From DATMQA01 sp035566895 (GTDB lineage Bacteria > Verrucomicrobiota > Verrucomicrobiia > Limisphaerales > UBA8199): a DNA stretch of 57,632 bases. The stretch is taken from the NCBI GenBank assembly GCA_035566895.1, contig DATMQA010000064.1, positions 1 through 57,632 on the forward strand, in the 5' to 3' direction. Positions 1 to 8,090 of the stretch are shown here, piece after piece; position 1 is the stretch's first letter; every line of letters begins with the position of its first letter. The notes beneath the pieces were generated by a model, which did not search any database, was not told where the DNA came from, and saw only the letters and a program-made list of their open reading frames with translations. The translations under genes were made by a program, and so were the position numbers.

Positions 1-2012
1 AGGTCGGCCAGGACGAAGAGGGGTTCCCAGACATCGCCGGCGCGGTCGTTGAGGCCCTCGGGGATGGCGGGTTCGGCGTTGGCAATTTGGTCGCGGTGTT
101 GCTCGACAAACAGGGCGCACTGGCGGTGGAGTTCGGCGGCGTCGGCGTCTTTGAAATTGCGGAGGCGTTGGCATTTTTCGGCCGGGGTCTTGCGTTGCAT
201 GGGAACGATGATGCAGCGGTCAGCCAAGGTTTCGGGGAAGTGGCCGATCTGGGCCATGGCTTTGGGACACCAGCAGGAGAAACGGGCGACGTCGGGCTCG
301 GGGGCGGGGGATGGTGCATGGGCGGACCCCGGATTCTTAACAGGAGGTAACGGAGGGGTGCCAGAAGTTGAAGGTTGAAGGTTGAAAGTTGCAGGTTTGC
401 CGTTATCGGAGATTGCAGGTTGAGGGGCGGGCGCTGTGTTTTGGGTGTGCGCTTCCCCCTCACCCCGGCCCTCTCCCTTGGGGAGAGGGAGACTATCAGT
501 CAGAGGGTTCTCGATTTTTGAGTTTTGATTTTCGATTCCTTGCTGAAAAGGTTGAGGCGCCGTGGCTTGGGTGTGCGCTTCCCCCTCACCCCGGCCCTCT
601 CCCTTGGGGAGAGGGAGACTGCCCGAGTGCGGAGTGCAGAGTGCAGAGTGGGGAATGGGGGCGACGGCGGAGGAATTTTCGATTTTTGATTTTTGATTTT
701 CGATTTGAGCGTCGCCGTTTCCGGCTGAGAGCGGGGCCGCGGACGGGGTGCCGTTCTGTTCATAGAGGACGTCGAGCGGGACGTATTGGACCTGGGGGCG
801 GCCGGGCTTGCCGTTTTGTTTATGGGAGCGGAGGACGACGCGCACGACGTAGGCGAAGTCGCGGTTGTTGCTGGCGTTGAGGATGCCGCCCAGGAGGTGG
901 TTTTTGCGGATGGCTTTGTCGAATTCGTCGGTGATCAAGGTGACTTTGCCGGCATGGATGGTGCGGTACATGGCCGGGGAGCTGATGTGCGCGGCGACTT
1001 CGGGGCGATTGACCAGGCGGCGGATGATGCCCAGGAGGGTGGTCTTGCCGCAACGGTGCCGCGGGGATTCGATGCCGAGGTAGGCGGTGATGTCGCGCAG
1101 TTCCCAGGCGTAGGTGTGGAAGATGAAGAGGGCAATGGCTTCGGCGGCCCACTTGGGCAGGATGGCGAAGCGGTTGAGGGTGAGGACGAGGGTGTTCAGG
1201 ATGTAGAGGGCGGAGGGATTTTTGAATTTTGAATTTTGATTTTCGATTGGTGGCGTAGGGGCGGGCGCCGTGGCTTGGGCGGGCTCCGGATTTTTAACAG
1301 GAGGTAACGGAGGGGTGCCAGAAGTTGAAGGTTGAAGGTTGAAAGTTGCAGGTTTGCCGTTATCGGAGATTGCAGGTTGAGGGGCGGGCGCCGAGGTTTG
1401 GACGTGCGCTTCCCCCTCACCCCGGCCCTCTCCCTTGGGGAGAGGGAGACCGCTCGCCGAATTTTCGATTTTTGGATTTTGATTTTCGATTGGTGGCGGA
1501 GGTACAGGCGCCGTGGCTTGGGTGGGCTCCGGATTTTTAACAGGAGGTAACGAGCTGTTTTGGGGAGTTGAAGGTTGAAGGTTGAAAGTTGAAGGTTCAC
1601 CGGTTTCGGCGGTTGCAGGTTGAGGGGTGAGCGCCGTGGCTTGGGTGGGCTCCGGATTTTTAACAGGAGGTAACGGAGGGAGCAGAGAGGGGTTTTGGCG
1701 GAGCCAGTGTTCGATGGCCTCGGTAAAGGCGGCGAGGTCGGGGTCCTGGTGCTGAGCGGCTTCGAACCGGGGTCGTTTTTCAAAGGCGCTGGCCTCGACG
1801 TCGGCCATGGCCTGGTACATGCACTCGGGGATGCCTTCCCGGCGGTGCTCCAGGAACCTGGGCAAGGCTTGGGGAAAAAGGTCGCAATCCAGAGCGGGGT
1901 TGGGAATCGCATGTTTGTACGGCAGGAGGTGGGTGAACCGGCCGAAGAACTCGAGCAGGAGACGCCGGGTGGAGCGGATGACATGAGGGGCGTTGAATAG
2001 CTTCAGATTCAT
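1..2012 (-). CDS. DUF3631-type helicase-like protein with repeat-derived linkers (3' end outside window)
   Basis: An uninterrupted minus-strand frame runs from an ATG at 2012 to the window edge (about 670 codons). Residues about 1-106 are unrecognised. Residues about 107-266 are proline-rich and made of dispersed repeats. From about residue 268 the text resembles the DUF3631 domain found with phage, plasmid and island primase/helicases: a Walker-A-like HRCGKTT (about 318-324), a Walker-B-like LITDEFD (about 357-363), then after a second repeat block (about 429-569) the conserved F-x-x-x-CPKAMAQIG, LADRCI and LNDRAGDVWEPL segments. Such proteins are thought to be NTPases in DNA replication or transfer of mobile elements; that role is inferred. 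The three palindromic elements and both 104-bp repeats all sit in the same frame, so the frame appears maintained. The start is the first ATG; its Shine-Dalgarno is weak. It may be the relic of an integrated element. Confidence 0.75.
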   Translation of the reverse strand, partial: MNLKLFNAPHVIRSTRRLLLEFFGRFTHLLPYKHAIPNPALDCDLFPQALPRFLEHRREGIPECMYQAMADVEASAFEKRPRFEAAQHQDPDLAAFTEAIEHWLRQNPSLLPPLPPVKNPEPTQATALTPQPATAETGEPSTFNLQPSTPQNSSLPPVKNPEPTQATAPVPPPPIENQNPKIENSASGLPLPKGEGRGEGEAHVQTSAPAPQPAISDNGKPATFNLQPSTSGTPPLPPVKNPEPAQATAPAPTPPIENQNSKFKNPSALYILNTLVLTLNRFAILPKWAAEAIALFIFHTYAWELRDITAYLGIESPRHRCGKTTLLGIIRRLVNRPEVAAHISSPAMYRTIHAGKVTLITDEFDKAIRKNHLLGGILNASNNRDFAYVVRVVLRSHKQNGKPGRPQVQYVPLDVLYEQNGTPSAAPLSAGNGDAQIENQKSKIENSSAVAPIPHSALCTPHSGSLPLPKGEGRGEGEAHTQATAPQPFQQGIENQNSKIENPLTDSLPLPKGEGRGEGEAHTQNTAPAPQPAISDNGKPATFNLQPSTSGTPPLPPVKNPGSAHAPSPAPEPDVARFSCWCPKAMAQIGHFPETLADRCIIVPMQRKTPAEKCQRLRNFKDADAAELHRQCALFVEQHRDQIANAEPAIPEGLNDRAGDVWEPLFVLAD
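331..434. repeat. 104-bp direct repeat, copy 1
   Basis: This 104-bp block is nearly identical (one visible mismatch) to 1288-1391. It contains GTTGAAGGTTGAAGGTTGAA and a GTTATCGGAGATTGCAGG core. It is translated in frame within the DUF3631-type protein as a Pro/Asn-rich linker. The copies are 957 bp apart, a multiple of three. Confidence 0.9.
451..493. repeat. GC-rich palindromic repeat, copy 1 of 3
   Basis: A 43-bp element with the self-complementary core CCCTCTCCCTTGGGGAGAGGG. Further copies are at 577-619 and 1408-1450. It looks like a REP-type element, but all three copies are translated in one frame, giving LPLPKGEGRGEGEAH-like peptides in the DUF3631-type protein. Confidence 0.9.
577..619. 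repeat. GC-rich palindromic repeat, copy 2 of 3
   Basis: Same 43-bp element as 451-493. It lies 126 bp from copy 1, so it keeps the reading frame. Confidence 0.9.
1288..1391. repeat. 104-bp direct repeat, copy 2
   Basis: Second copy of the block at 331-434. Diverged partial copies follow at about 1530-1632 and 1654-1681, each with GGATTTTTAACAGGAGGTAA. All are read in the same frame of the overlapping gene. Confidence 0.9.
1408..1450. repeat. GC-rich palindromic repeat, copy 3 of 3
   Basis: Same 43-bp element as 451-493. It lies 831 bp from copy 2, again a multiple of three, and sits in the N-terminal linker of the DUF3631-type protein. Confidence 0.9.
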
Positions 2013-2216
2013 ATAATTTCGCCGCTTGAAGGGTCACGGGTTTGGCGACCCAATTTATGCAGCCGGCAGTAAAACAGAGCAGGATCGATGCCTGAATTTG
2101 TGAGACTTATCGATATTTTGGATGCGGCGTAGCTCTAATGTGAATCGATTAGTTGTGTTAGAAGATTAGTAATGTTGGCCGCCCCAGGCGGGACTTGACC
2201 TTGGTGTTGCCTCGTT

Positions 2217-2243
2217 CCCCCCGTTGAAACGGGGGGCTATTTT
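2217..2243 (+). terminator. GC hairpin followed by a short T-rich run
   Basis: CCCCCCGT and ACGGGGGG form an 8-bp stem around TGAA, followed by CTATTTT. It could be a terminator or another palindromic repeat. It stands directly before the ATG at 2247, which argues against that ATG as the start of the next gene. The rest of 2013-2246 shows nothing I recognise. Confidence 0.4.
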
Positions 2244-2366
2244 CGGATGTCGCCATTTTTCCTTGAAACTTTCCGTTGGAGATGGGTTTTGGTGTGTATG
2301 TCCACGTTGACCTACCTTTCGGTTAAGCAACCAACCGCAACGATTCCTTTTTTGGAGCGCGGAACT

Positions 2367-3686
2367 GTGCCGCGCCGGATTCGGCTCAAATGGCCAACAT
2401 GGCTCACGAGTGCCGGGAGGTTATTCGCGCTCGTCTTTGTGTTCCACGCAGGCGATCTCCTCGCGGCTGACGTATCCGGTGACTGGGAGCTTGCTTATAA
2501 TTACCTGGGGGATACCAACAGCGTCCGCCTCACGCTCACGAATGCGGACGGCAAACTCTCGGGCACGCTCCTCAATGTTGCGATTGTGGAAGGCACGGTG
2601 AACGACGAGGCCCTCACCTTCAGCGCCAAACGCTCCAACGGCAAACATTTCGCGGATTTCATCGGCAAGGCGCACGGCGGCACCCTGGAGGGCACCGGCC
2701 ATTGGGCCGGAGACCGCGAGATCACCTGGTCCGCAAAACGCTCCGCCACTCCGCCACCGGTGCCGCGCGTTCACGACTTTGAGCCGACCAATTTTCACCG
2801 ATTCTTTTCGGACGCCATTCCGCCCGCGCTGCGCATTTTCCCGGGTAACACCGTCCGGACCTGGACGGTGGATGCGGGCGGCGTTGACAGCAAAGGGGTC
2901 CGACGATGCCCGGGCGGCAACCCGGAGACCGGGCCTTTTTATGTCGAAGGCGCTTTGCCGGGCGACACGCTGGCGGTGAAGTTGAATCGCTTGCGCCTGG
3001 ACCGCGATACGGCTCGCTCCGGCAACCGGCTCGCCGGTACGGCGGTCACTCCGGAGTATATTGAGAGCACCAAGTACAACGACAATTTCGACAGTACGTG
3101 GACGCTGGATATCGAGAAGGGCGTGGCGCGCCTGAAGCAGCCCAGCGCGCACCTGACGAATTTTACCGTGAAGTTGCAGCCCATGCTTGGCTGCATCGCA
3201 GTCGCGCCGCCCGGGCATCAGTCCTTTCGCACGGGCTATCTTGGTTTCTATGGCGGCAATCTCGACTACAACCAGATCCGCGAGGGGACCACGGTTTATT
3301 TGCCGGTGAGCGTGCCGGGCGCGTTGCTGTTCATCGGGGACGGCCACGCGGCGCAGGGCGACGGCGAGCTGACGGGTGACGCGCTCGAAACTTCCGAACA
3401 CGTGGAGTTTACGGTCAATGTCATCCGGGGCGAGCCGGGCATCGGTCCCCACGCCGAAAATGATGAGTACCTGATGTTATTCGGAATTGCCAACTCGCTT
3501 CCCGAGGCTGTGCAATCCGCCACCACGGGGCTGGCGAACTGGCTTCAGCGCGAACGCAAACTCGAACCCAATGAGCTTGCCATGGTGCTGGGCACCTCCA
3601 TCCAATACAATATCGCCGAGTTGGTCGATCCGCAGGTGCACGTAGTGGCGCGCATTCGCAAAGACATACTGGCTGGCGTGAAATGA
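2367..3686 (+). CDS. Acetamidase/formamidase family protein, secreted
   Basis: Predicted amide hydrolase of the acetamidase/formamidase family (PF03069), exported. From the GTG at 2367 the protein has a basic start, a hydrophobic core (LFALVFVFHAGDLLAA) and a likely signal cleavage site. Then comes a roughly 90-residue beta-rich segment (GDWELAYNYLG..., lipocalin-like in look), then the hydrolase region with PGNTVRTWTVDAGG, TGPFYVEGA-PGDTL, MLGCIAVAP and the family-typical GDGHAAQGDGE. The upstream ATG at 2247 would add 40 residues before the signal peptide and begins right after a hairpin; GGAG precedes the GTG. The substrate cannot be told from sequence. A remnant of a second copy lies downstream at 3982-4035. 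Confidence 0.82.
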   Translation: MPRRIRLKWPTWLTSAGRLFALVFVFHAGDLLAADVSGDWELAYNYLGDTNSVRLTLTNADGKLSGTLLNVAIVEGTVNDEALTFSAKRSNGKHFADFIGKAHGGTLEGTGHWAGDREITWSAKRSATPPPVPRVHDFEPTNFHRFFSDAIPPALRIFPGNTVRTWTVDAGGVDSKGVRRCPGGNPETGPFYVEGALPGDTLAVKLNRLRLDRDTARSGNRLAGTAVTPEYIESTKYNDNFDSTWTLDIEKGVARLKQPSAHLTNFTVKLQPMLGCIAVAPPGHQSFRTGYLGFYGGNLDYNQIREGTTVYLPVSVPGALLFIGDGHAAQGDGELTGDALETSEHVEFTVNVIRGEPGIGPHAENDEYLMLFGIANSLPEAVQSATTGLANWLQRERKLEPNELAMVLGTSIQYNIAELVDPQVHVVARIRKDILAGVK

Positions 3687-3690
3687 ATCG

Positions 3691-3749
3691 CAGCAGCCGA
3701 CGCAAGGAGGCTCAAGTTTCAGGCATCTTTAGATCAGAGCCTCCTTGCG
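3691..3749. repeat. Hairpin repeat, AGCAGCCGACGCAAGGAGGCTC family
   Basis: A perfect 13-bp inverted repeat (CGCAAGGAGGCTC at 3701-3713, GAGCCTCCTTGCG at 3737-3749) with a 23-nt loop, just after the acetamidase stop. Related copies are at 29645-29712, 37188-37248, and as half elements at 4041-4069 and about 5524-5540. It may act as a terminator or transcript-end structure. Confidence 0.85.
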
Positions 3750-3950
3750 GTGAAAGCCTTCGGCCCCAGCCCCGCCCCCTTCACTCTGTTCGAGGATGAC
3801 GGAACTACATTTGATTTCGATGCATGCGCCGTTAACCGCCTCCGCTTAACCTGGACTCCGGCCGAAGGCGGGAAGATCGAGCGGACCGGAGCGTTTTCCG
3901 GACGGCGATATGAAATTCGGCGTTGGGAATCGGTGCCTGGACCGGAATGA
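3750..3950 (+). pseudogene. 3' remnant of a GH31 alpha-glucosidase-like gene (DUF5110 region)
   Basis: A 66-codon open stretch encodes SPAPFTLFEDDGTTFDFD..., which resembles the DUF5110 domain at the C-terminus of glycoside hydrolase family 31 enzymes (pattern FTLYEDDG-x-x-Y). No catalytic domain is present upstream; the stretch abuts one arm of the hairpin repeat at 3737-3749. I read it as a gene scar, not a functional gene. Confidence 0.6.
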
Positions 3951-3981
3951 CAGCTATGAGTGACCTGCTTGTGAGATGATG

Positions 3982-4035
3982 CAGGTGCACGTGGTGGCGC
4001 GCATCCGCAAGGGCACACTGGCGGGCATGAGATGA
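3982..4035 (+). pseudogene. Remnant 3' end of a second acetamidase-like gene
   Basis: About 54 bp match the 3' end of the intact gene (3633-3686) with roughly eight differences, including CAGGTGCACGT, GTGGCGCGCAT and a stop at the same place. Only the tail survives, followed by a half copy of the hairpin repeat. Confidence 0.7.
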
Positions 4036-4040
4036 AGAAT

Positions 4041-4069
4041 AGATCAGAGCCTCCTTGCGTCGGCGGCTA
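4041..4069. repeat. Half copy of the AGCAGCCGACG hairpin repeat
   Basis: Carries GATCAGAGCCTCCTTGCGTC and the following CGGCGGCT, the right arm of the family at 3691-3749. A further TTTGAGCCTCCTTG lies at about 4086-4099. The left arm is missing here. Confidence 0.7.
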
Positions 4070-4101
4070 CTAAGGTAATTGAAATTTGAGCCTCCTTGGA
4101 T

Positions 4102-5511
4102 TCACTGCGCGGACTCAACCCGGTAGAGGTGCGTCCGGGTTCTCAGAAAGAACGCCTTGCCGGCGGCTGCCGGCGAAGCCATGAAACCGCCCGCCAGGCT
4201 GTTCGTCGCCATTGCCTCGAAGGTACGCCCGGGTTTCAGAACCGTGGTCGTGCCCTCCTGGCTGAAAAAGTAAAGCCGCCCGTCCCCATAAACCGGCGAG
4301 GCCGCATATTTGCCCCCGATCCGTTCTCTCCAGACTACTTTTCCGGTTGCCGCTTCGAGGCACGTAACAGCGCCGTCCTCGGTTACGGTGTAAATCAGGC
4401 CATCCAGCAGGAGCGGTGAGGCGTATTTACCCACATTCGTGCTGAGCTTCCAAACCACGTGCGTGTCCGTCACGTCCCCCTGGCCGTCCGTCTTCACCGC
4501 CCACAGTTCGTGCTTGGTAAAGCCGGTGACGATGAAGGCCAGGCTGCCGTCGAAGACAGGCCGGGGAGCGACCGAATAATCGAGGTGCTGAACCCGCCAT
4601 AGTTCGCGCCCGGTCCGCGGGTCGTAGCTATACGCGGCCTTGGCGCCGGCGCTGAGCATCTGCGGCTTGCCCGCGGCGGTCACGATCAAGGGCGTGCTGT
4701 GGGCTTTGCGCAAGTCGCCGTCGCGCGCCATTTGACCCGGCACGCTTTCGTCGTTCCACGCGACCGACCGGTCCGTTTTCCAGACCGTCTTGCCGGTCTG
4801 CTTGTCCAGGGCCGCAACATACTGCAGATCGGCCCCGTCGAACGTCAGGATCACCAGGTTTTCGAACAGGACGAGCGACGATGACGGGCCGCGGTAATGA
4901 CGGCAACGCAGGTCCTCCCGTTGCCAGAGCACTTTCCCGGTTTGCGTGTCCAGACAGGCGGTCCCGAACTTGCCGAAGTGGACATAGACGCGGCCCGGCT
5001 CAATCACCGGCGAGGGCGTCGCGTAACAATTCATCGAGGCCCCGTTGCCCAGCGGCTCCGGATCGTCGCTGTGAAACACCTTCTGGTTGAAACGAATCCG
5101 GCCGGTCTCAGCCTCGAGACCGAATGCGAAAAAGTCATGGCCATCCTCCGTCGCCGTGGTCAACCAGACCTGCCCGCCCAACACCACCGGTGTGGACCAA
5201 CCGCGATAGGGAATCTCCGTTTTCCATTTGATGTTGTTCGTCTCGCTCCAGCGCAAAGGGAGCCCGATTGGCCTGGTGTCGCCCGGGGCCGAGACATGGC
5301 CATCACCCCACGGCCCGCGGAACTCCGGCCAATCCGCTCGTGCTGCCGGCCCGGCCAGGGCCCACAGCCCCAGCGCCAGGAGGACGGGGAAGTCCAAAGT
5401 CCAATGTCCAAAGTCCAACGTCTTTCGAGCGGTGACGGAAAGGAATCGGCCAGGGCTACCGCGGCTTAACGCTATGCCGGAATCCAACCACGAGCTTGTG
5501 TCATGACTCAT
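4102..5511 (-). CDS. PQQ-type beta-propeller protein, exported
   Basis: About 469 residues. After a signal-like stretch (VLLALGLWALAGPAARA) the mature part begins DWPEFRGPWGDG, typical of the PQQ-like/BamB-type outer-surface propellers common in Verrucomicrobia and Planctomycetes. Repeated blades show the A-x-DxQTGKVLW, LDKQTGKTVW, DPRTGRELW and LEAATGKVVW pattern. No dehydrogenase catalytic motif is evident, so a binding or scaffold role is as likely as an enzyme role. The start is uncertain: ATG 5511 is used; the ATG at 5541 lies in a dispersed repeat. The N-terminal region contains TLDFGHWTLDF, the translation of another repeat (5390-5422). Confidence 0.8.
   Translation of the reverse strand: MSHDTSSWLDSGIALSRGSPGRFLSVTARKTLDFGHWTLDFPVLLALGLWALAGPAARADWPEFRGPWGDGHVSAPGDTRPIGLPLRWSETNNIKWKTEIPYRGWSTPVVLGGQVWLTTATEDGHDFFAFGLEAETGRIRFNQKVFHSDDPEPLGNGASMNCYATPSPVIEPGRVYVHFGKFGTACLDTQTGKVLWQREDLRCRHYRGPSSSLVLFENLVILTFDGADLQYVAALDKQTGKTVWKTDRSVAWNDESVPGQMARDGDLRKAHSTPLIVTAAGKPQMLSAGAKAAYSYDPRTGRELWRVQHLDYSVAPRPVFDGSLAFIVTGFTKHELWAVKTDGQGDVTDTHVVWKLSTNVGKYASPLLLDGLIYTVTEDGAVTCLEAATGKVVWRERIGGKYAASPVYGDGRLYFFSQEGTTTVLKPGRTFEAMATNSLAGGFMASPAAAGKAFFLRTRTHLYRVESAQ
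5390..5422. repeat. AAGTCCAAAGTCCAATGTCC repeat inside a coding region
   Basis: Short tandem-like repeat (AAGTCCA units with AATGTCC) in the region between the start and the signal-peptide core of the PQQ-propeller gene, read in frame as KTLDFGHWTLDFP on the minus strand. Confidence 0.75.
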
Positions 5512-5566
5512 TGCCGCAGGGTGATATGGCAGCCGACGCAAGTCAATGATGGGACAGTCAGCAAGG

Positions 5567-6877
5567 TTAGTTCTCGCCCCAGGAGGTAATTTGGTAACCT
5601 CGCATGGGCCCGCTCCGCTTAAGGTTCTCGTCGAAATGAAAGTTGAAATGCCCGTTCATGCTGATGGTATTGACTGAAACGGCGCCTTGATAATCGAGAG
5701 TGTTATTGCCGCCGCCACTCAAGGTCAGATTGGCGTTCGGCGCGTAGATGGTGCCCAGAAAAGAGGCGTTTCCCGTAAGGCCGATGCTGGTATTGCCTGG
5801 CAAGCCGAAGTAATTAAAGGTGGCACAGTTGCCCGCATTGTAAACGGTACTGATGGAAGTATTGGCGCCCCCGACATAGAGTTCCAGGCTTGCTCCCGGC
5901 GCGATGATGATGCTTGCTCCGTCGTGCATCACGAAATTCCCCGTTACATAAACTCTCGCCGAGCCCTGGACCAGAATCGTATCGTCGGAGTTAAAGTTTG
6001 CGCCGTTCCCCTGGGTGTACATGTAATTGCCATTCCCCAGAACCCAGGTGTAGTTGGTGCCGCCAACGGTTCCGTCGACCGGTGGAAGACCGGTCTGGTA
6101 AGGCGGCAACACGTCGGGGAAGTCCATATTGAAGTCATTCTTGTAATGGCCGGCCTCTACGCCGGACTGCCCTCCCGACACCCAGGCCACGTCCCCAACC
6201 GACCCTTGGGGCCCGATCGTGAAGCTTCCGCCCGGCGCGGTGTAGAGGGTTCCCATAATATTGGCGTTTTGAACGTTGATGACGCCCAGCGTGGTGGCGA
6301 CGTCGCCGCCGGCTTTCCGCTTCGCTGGATCATACAGCCCGTTGGTGCTATGGGCGGGGTCTAGGGAATCGAAGCTGTCAGTGGTAATTTTGTTACCCTT
6401 GAGGTCAACGTTGACGCGGGCGGCCATAGGGCCGCGGAAGAGCGAACCGAAACCGGTGCCGACCTTAAGCGTGCGGTAGAGGGTCGCCGAGAGACTGGGA
6501 ATGGTCACATAGCCGGTGGAGTAAATCGTTGGGAGGGTATCTGCGGTAATGGCCACATCGTAGTAGCCATCCGTCAGAGTGCCCCGCGGGGCGTGGTACA
6601 TGCCGTCCGACAGCAGGCTCCAGCCGTTGGCTCCAGAATTGATGTTCGTGCTAAAGAGCAGGGCGGAAGGATTAAGCTGGGCGAGGGCTTCCTCGGCGCC
6701 GGCTTCGGCCATGGAGAGGGCGGCATTCCAGGCCTGTGAGCGGGTGACCGAAACATATTGCCAGCGCATGAGCAGCAAATAGCTCGACAATCCTAATCCC
6801 AGCACAAAGATGATGCCCAGAGCTATCACCAACACGCTGCCTCGGACAGTGCCGTGTTTAGCAAAGAGAGTTTTCAC
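5567..6877 (-). CDS. PilX-like pilus/secretion accessory protein
   Basis: 436 residues. The N-terminus has a short basic head and one membrane helix (SVLVIALGIIFVLGLGLSSYLLL), followed by MAEAGAEEALAQLN, the pattern of PilX N-terminal proteins that accompany minor pseudopilins. The rest (residues about 150-436) is rich in Gly/Asn/Ser with polymer-forming beta-repeat character (GNFVMHDGASIIIAPGASLE), and ends in a FDENLKRSGP segment. It is the last gene of a pseudopilin set, 8 bp after its upstream neighbour. Likely anchored in the inner membrane or part of a pseudopilus; partners for assembly are not in this window. Confidence 0.75.
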   Translation of the reverse strand: MKTLFAKHGTVRGSVLVIALGIIFVLGLGLSSYLLLMRWQYVSVTRSQAWNAALSMAEAGAEEALAQLNPSALLFSTNINSGANGWSLLSDGMYHAPRGTLTDGYYDVAITADTLPTIYSTGYVTIPSLSATLYRTLKVGTGFGSLFRGPMAARVNVDLKGNKITTDSFDSLDPAHSTNGLYDPAKRKAGGDVATTLGVINVQNANIMGTLYTAPGGSFTIGPQGSVGDVAWVSGGQSGVEAGHYKNDFNMDFPDVLPPYQTGLPPVDGTVGGTNYTWVLGNGNYMYTQGNGANFNSDDTILVQGSARVYVTGNFVMHDGASIIIAPGASLELYVGGANTSISTVYNAGNCATFNYFGLPGNTSIGLTGNASFLGTIYAPNANLTLSGGGNNTLDYQGAVSVNTISMNGHFNFHFDENLKRSGPMRGYQITSWGEN

Positions 6878-6885
6878 ATTTCCTT

Positions 6886-7479
6886 TTATTGCTTATTGCG
6901 GAGCACCACCTGCGCCGTTTGCACGGACTCGGTGTTCTGCTTGCTGCCCAGAATAGTCCGCGAGCATTTCCAGCTCATGTTAATCAGCTTGCAAATGGAC
7001 AGATCATAAGCGCCGGCCGTGTTGGTCGCCGGGACGAAAAGATAATTACCGTTCTTCTGCGGGGTGCGCTGGTAGAGCTGGAAATCCCAGCGGTCACATT
7101 CGGTCAAATAGACCTTTTCGGGCTGGCCGGGCTTTTGGCAGGCCAGGGTTCGGGCAGATGCCCGCCAGATGCAGGTAGATCCTGTGCCCAGCACGGTGTT
7201 GGTCACTGTAAACCATTTAGTGGTTCCGCTCATTTGAAAGTCCGCCACTTGCGTGGCCTGGCGGATGTCCAGGGACATGAGATCGAGCGCATTGCGGCTC
7301 TTGGCGTCCAGGTCTGTATAATTACTCATAGCGGCGAAGTTACGGCTGCCGAAGAGCCACAGCGAGCAGGCCATCGCCACCAGGGTGGAGCTCAGCGCCA
7401 AGGCCACCATCACCTCCAGCAGGGTCATGCCACGGCAGCGTTTGGCCCGGGATAAAGCCTGGCCCGAGCCGCACTTCAT
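6886..7479 (-). CDS. Type IV prepilin-like protein (PilW-like)
   Basis: 197 residues. Prepilin leader with cleavage after Gly in RCRG|MTLLEVMVALALSS and the conserved Glu at +5, followed by a single hydrophobic helix and a globular part with few recognisable motifs (DLMSLDIRQATQ). This is the layout of larger minor pseudopilins (PilW/GspJ-like). Its start overlaps the stop of the upstream prepilin gene by 4 bp, so translation is probably coupled. Confidence 0.82.
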   Translation of the reverse strand: MKCGSGQALSRAKRCRGMTLLEVMVALALSSTLVAMACSLWLFGSRNFAAMSNYTDLDAKSRNALDLMSLDIRQATQVADFQMSGTTKWFTVTNTVLGTGSTCIWRASARTLACQKPGQPEKVYLTECDRWDFQLYQRTPQKNGNYLFVPATNTAGAYDLSICKLINMSWKCSRTILGSKQNTESVQTAQVVLRNKQ

Positions 7480-8009
7480 AAGGCTCCCCAGATGTAGTTC
7501 TGCATCCCGTTACGCGCGACGCGTGTTTGCATCTCGCGTTTATGCACGACGGCTGCGGCGCCGCTGTAGTTAGTCCAATAGAGCGTCACGGTGATGGTGC
7601 GCATGTTCGTTCGGTAAGCCTCGGGCAACTCGCCTACCGCAGGCGTGCTGGCCGATACGTAGCACCGGTATTTGGCGCCGCCGCTCGAGTTCGTGCTCCC
7701 CAAAGGATCGTAGACTTCTACGAAGTTGGAGGTGAGATAGTTATTTGTGTCGCCGACCTGGCTCCAGGTCAACAGGCGGATAGCCTCCATCTTCTGAACC
7801 ATGACCTGCGTCGCCCGCAGATTCTCCCGCGTGCATTGAATCAGACTATTGCCTGCGGCAAGCCCCCAGTAAACCGAGGCGCCCGCGAACCCCAGGATCG
7901 CCGTCGCGACCAGGACTTCAATAAACGTGTACCCCGTCCCCGGCAACGTTACACGCGCCGGTGGGGTGCGCCACCCCGAACTCCGGTCCTGGTGCGGTAA
8001 AATCCTCAT
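7476..8009 (-). CDS. Type IV prepilin-like protein (PilV/GspI-like)
   Basis: 177 residues. The N-terminus carries a type III signal: TG|YTFIEVLVATAILGFAG, with Glu at +5. The residue at +1 is Tyr rather than the usual Phe or Met. The long leader (about 26 residues) suggests the true start may be downstream, but no closer ATG is visible. The helix is followed by ENLRATQVMVQKMEAIRLLTWSQVGD, as in PilV/GspI-type minor pseudopilins. Middle gene of the pseudopilin operon. Confidence 0.8.
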   Translation of the reverse strand: MRILPHQDRSSGWRTPPARVTLPGTGYTFIEVLVATAILGFAGASVYWGLAAGNSLIQCTRENLRATQVMVQKMEAIRLLTWSQVGDTNNYLTSNFVEVYDPLGSTNSSGGAKYRCYVSASTPAVGELPEAYRTNMRTITVTLYWTNYSGAAAVVHKREMQTRVARNGMQNYIWGAL

Positions 8010-8090
8010 ACCCGTCTGTTTTCAATTCTTTGCTCAGACGTTTGCCTCCAGTTCCCAGTTCTAAAAATCGGGACAAGCCCTGCTTGTCGA

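Noticed and set aside
451..1450. CRISPR-like repeat arrangement at the left edge
   Set aside because: Repeat copies are irregularly spaced (126 and 831 bp), the intervening DNA is itself repetitive, and no cas gene is present.
1196..1984. Minus-strand frame of 262 codons with repeated SLSPRERAGVRGKRT-type text
   Set aside because: Out of phase with the DUF3631 frame; its repeats are the same DNA repeats read in another frame.
2421..3452. Minus-strand frame opposite the acetamidase gene
   Set aside because: Arg/Ala/Val-rich and motif-free; the plus strand carries a clear family match.
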